NCBI GenBank assembly: GCA_031262845.1
Contig: JAISGZ010000077.1
Location: forward strand, 1 to 5,850
Source: Propionibacteriaceae bacterium
Lineage (GTDB): Bacteria > Actinomycetota > Actinomycetes > Propionibacteriales > Propionibacteriaceae
Direction of reading: 5' to 3'
DNA: 5,850 nucleotides
The notes under the pieces were generated by a model. It saw only the letters and a program-made list of their open reading frames with translations, had not been told where the DNA came from and did not search any database. Positions 4,574 through 5,850 of this stretch are shown one piece after another; the stretch's first letter is position 1, and every line of letters starts with the position of its first letter. The position numbers were made by a program, and so were the translations under genes.

Positions 4574-5850
4574 GTGCCCAGCACGCTTGAACGTCTCAGC
4601 CCGACTCGGGCCAAGCTCATCTTGACGATGACCCAGGATGACTTGAAACCAGCTCTGGACCGGGCTTACCGGGATATCGCGTCCCGGATCACGGTGCCGG
4701 GTTTCCGTCAGGGCAAGGTGCCGCCCAGCGTCATTGATCAGCGGGTCGGCCGTTCGTCGGTCTTGATGCAGGCCGCTAATGATGTCCTGCCGGACGCCTA
4801 CGGGGCGGCCATCATCGAACATGAGTTAGCCCCACTGGGCCGGCCGGAAATTGATTTGGTGACCTTGGAAGACGGCCAGGACGCGGTCTTCTCAGCCGAG
4901 GTCGATATCCGGCCGGACTTCGATTTGCCGACGCCGGATCAGTTGGAGATTCAGGTAGCGCCGGTGACGGTCGATGACTCGGTGATCGACGAGCGGGTCA
5001 ATCTTTTGCGGGAGCGTTTCGCCGAGACCAAGCCGGTCGAGCGGGCGGCCGCCAACGGTGATCAGGTGTCAATCGACTTGGTGGCGGCCCAGAATGGTGA
5101 ACCCTTGCCCGACGCCACGGCCGAGGGCATCAGCTACGTCGTCGGCAGTGAAGAATTCCTCGAAGGTCTCGATGGCGCCGTCACCGGGTTGTCGGCCGGT
5201 GACAGTACGACCTTCAGCTCGACCTTGGTCGGCGGGACCCACAAAGACCAGACGGCCGATATCACGGTCACGGTGACCCAGGTGATGGAACGGACCTTGC
5301 CCGAGGTCGATGATGAGTTCGCCAGCTTGGTCAGCCATTTCGACACTGTCGACGAGATGCGTCAAGATCTGCGCCAAGCCGCCGAGCGGCAGGCCCAGGG
5401 GGCGCAGTTGGAGCAAGCCCGGACCGAGGCTTTGGACGCTCTGATCACGGCGGCGCCGTTCGAGTTGCCGGCCCAATTGGTGGAACGGGAAGTCGAGGAC
5501 CGGACGGCCAATATCAAGCAGAGCTTGGCCCAAGCCAACTTGACGCTCGACCACTACCTCGAACAAACCGGCAGTGACCAGACGCCCGACCAGTTCTGGG
5601 CCGAATTGGCCGAGTTGACGGAGAAGTCGCTGCGCACCCAGGTGTTGCTGGAAAAGCTGGCCGACGAGACCCAAGTTCAGGTCACCGAAGCCGATTTGAC
5701 GCAGTACATCGTGCATCGGGCGGAGTCCAACGGGACCAGCCCGGTCGATGAGCTCAAGCACATGCAGGACCACAACCACCTCAGCGAGTGGATGTCCGAT
5801 ATCCGGCGTAACAAGGCCTTGGCCCAGTTCCTACTCCAGATCACGATCAC
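4574..5850 (+). CDS. tig: trigger factor, N-terminal 425 codons (runs off the window)
   Basis: This is the ribosome-associated chaperone and peptidyl-prolyl isomerase that meets nascent chains at the exit tunnel. The start is GTG with AGGAG at 4562-4566, 7 nt upstream. The frame is open to the window end with no stop. The ribosome-docking signature GFRQGKVP is at residues 43-50, the same positions as in E. coli. The N-terminal docking domain covers about 1-115. The FKBP-like isomerase domain covers about 160-240, including GDQVSIDL and GSEEFLEGLDGAVTGLSAGD. The helical C-terminal chaperone domain follows from about 245. Leucine is coded by TTG in about 25 of 46 cases by hand count, against about 6 of 26 in the dioxygenase gene. 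In many bacteria clpP/clpX follow tig, but the window ends first. Identity is firm. Confidence 0.97.
   Translation, partial: MPSTLERLSPTRAKLILTMTQDDLKPALDRAYRDIASRITVPGFRQGKVPPSVIDQRVGRSSVLMQAANDVLPDAYGAAIIEHELAPLGRPEIDLVTLEDGQDAVFSAEVDIRPDFDLPTPDQLEIQVAPVTVDDSVIDERVNLLRERFAETKPVERAAANGDQVSIDLVAAQNGEPLPDATAEGISYVVGSEEFLEGLDGAVTGLSAGDSTTFSSTLVGGTHKDQTADITVTVTQVMERTLPEVDDEFASLVSHFDTVDEMRQDLRQAAERQAQGAQLEQARTEALDALITAAPFELPAQLVEREVEDRTANIKQSLAQANLTLDHYLEQTGSDQTPDQFWAELAELTEKSLRTQVLLEKLADETQVQVTEADLTQYIVHRAESNGTSPVDELKHMQDHNHLSEWMSDIRRNKALAQFLLQITI

Noticed and set aside
5069..5779. 236-codon open frame on the - strand opposite the trigger factor gene
   Set aside because: It is a mirror of the trigger factor codons (abundant TTG/CGG/GTC), with no ribosome-binding site or known motif.
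1..5850. CRISPR array, insertion sequence, integrase or attachment site next to the tRNAs
   Set aside because: No spaced direct repeats, no transposase or integrase motifs, and no repeat of the tRNA 3' ends was found elsewhere in the window.

Overview
The window is GC-rich DNA, most likely from an actinobacterium (Actinomycetota). The support is GTG-started genes with clear Shine-Dalgarno sites, a trigger factor rich in TTG (Leu) and CGG (Arg) codons, a DtxR/IdeR-like iron box, and terminators without T-tracts. The genus cannot be fixed from sequence alone; a Propionibacteriaceae-like codon style is only an impression.

Region 1 (1-2125, + strand) is part of an aromatic meta-cleavage operon. 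In order it holds the C-terminal end of a 2-hydroxymuconic-semialdehyde-type aldehyde dehydrogenase, a plant-type [2Fe-2S] ferredoxin like XylT/DmpQ, and a full-length catechol 2,3-dioxygenase very close in layout to XylE. The dioxygenase opens the catechol ring, the ferredoxin would re-reduce its Fe when it is oxidised, and the dehydrogenase would take the semialdehyde down the oxalocrotonate branch. Each intergenic gap is about 120-190 nt and holds a strong hairpin. One gap also carries a candidate 7-codon leader ORF, and another a degenerate tandem repeat that copies the end of the dehydrogenase gene.

Region 2 (2126-3268, + strand) holds an unrecognised aromatic-rich 107-aa protein that overlaps a small nitroreductase by 4 bp (ATGA). 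It ends in a 16-bp perfect hairpin that looks like a terminator.

Region 3 (3269-4073) has a gene-poor stretch with a possible short relic of a membrane protein. It also holds a sequence matching the DtxR/IdeR iron box, then a GTG-started NADPH-dependent FMN/quinone reductase of the flavodoxin fold, and a hairpin that probably terminates transcription from both sides.

Region 4 (4082-4309, - strand) holds tRNA-Gly(TCC), with encoded CCA, and tRNA-Pro(TGG), without it. Region 5 (4310-5850, + strand) is a 264-bp leader followed by the trigger factor gene (tig), which runs off the window end. The tRNAs and tig look like ordinary chromosomal core. The meta-cleavage block has different leucine codon use and reads as accessory catabolic DNA next to that core.

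I see no CRISPR array, insertion sequence, phage gene or clearly new multi-gene system. The most interesting leads are the iron box before the flavin reductase, the leader-ORF-plus-hairpin before the dioxygenase, the unknown 107-aa partner of the nitroreductase, and the tandem repeat at the dehydrogenase end.
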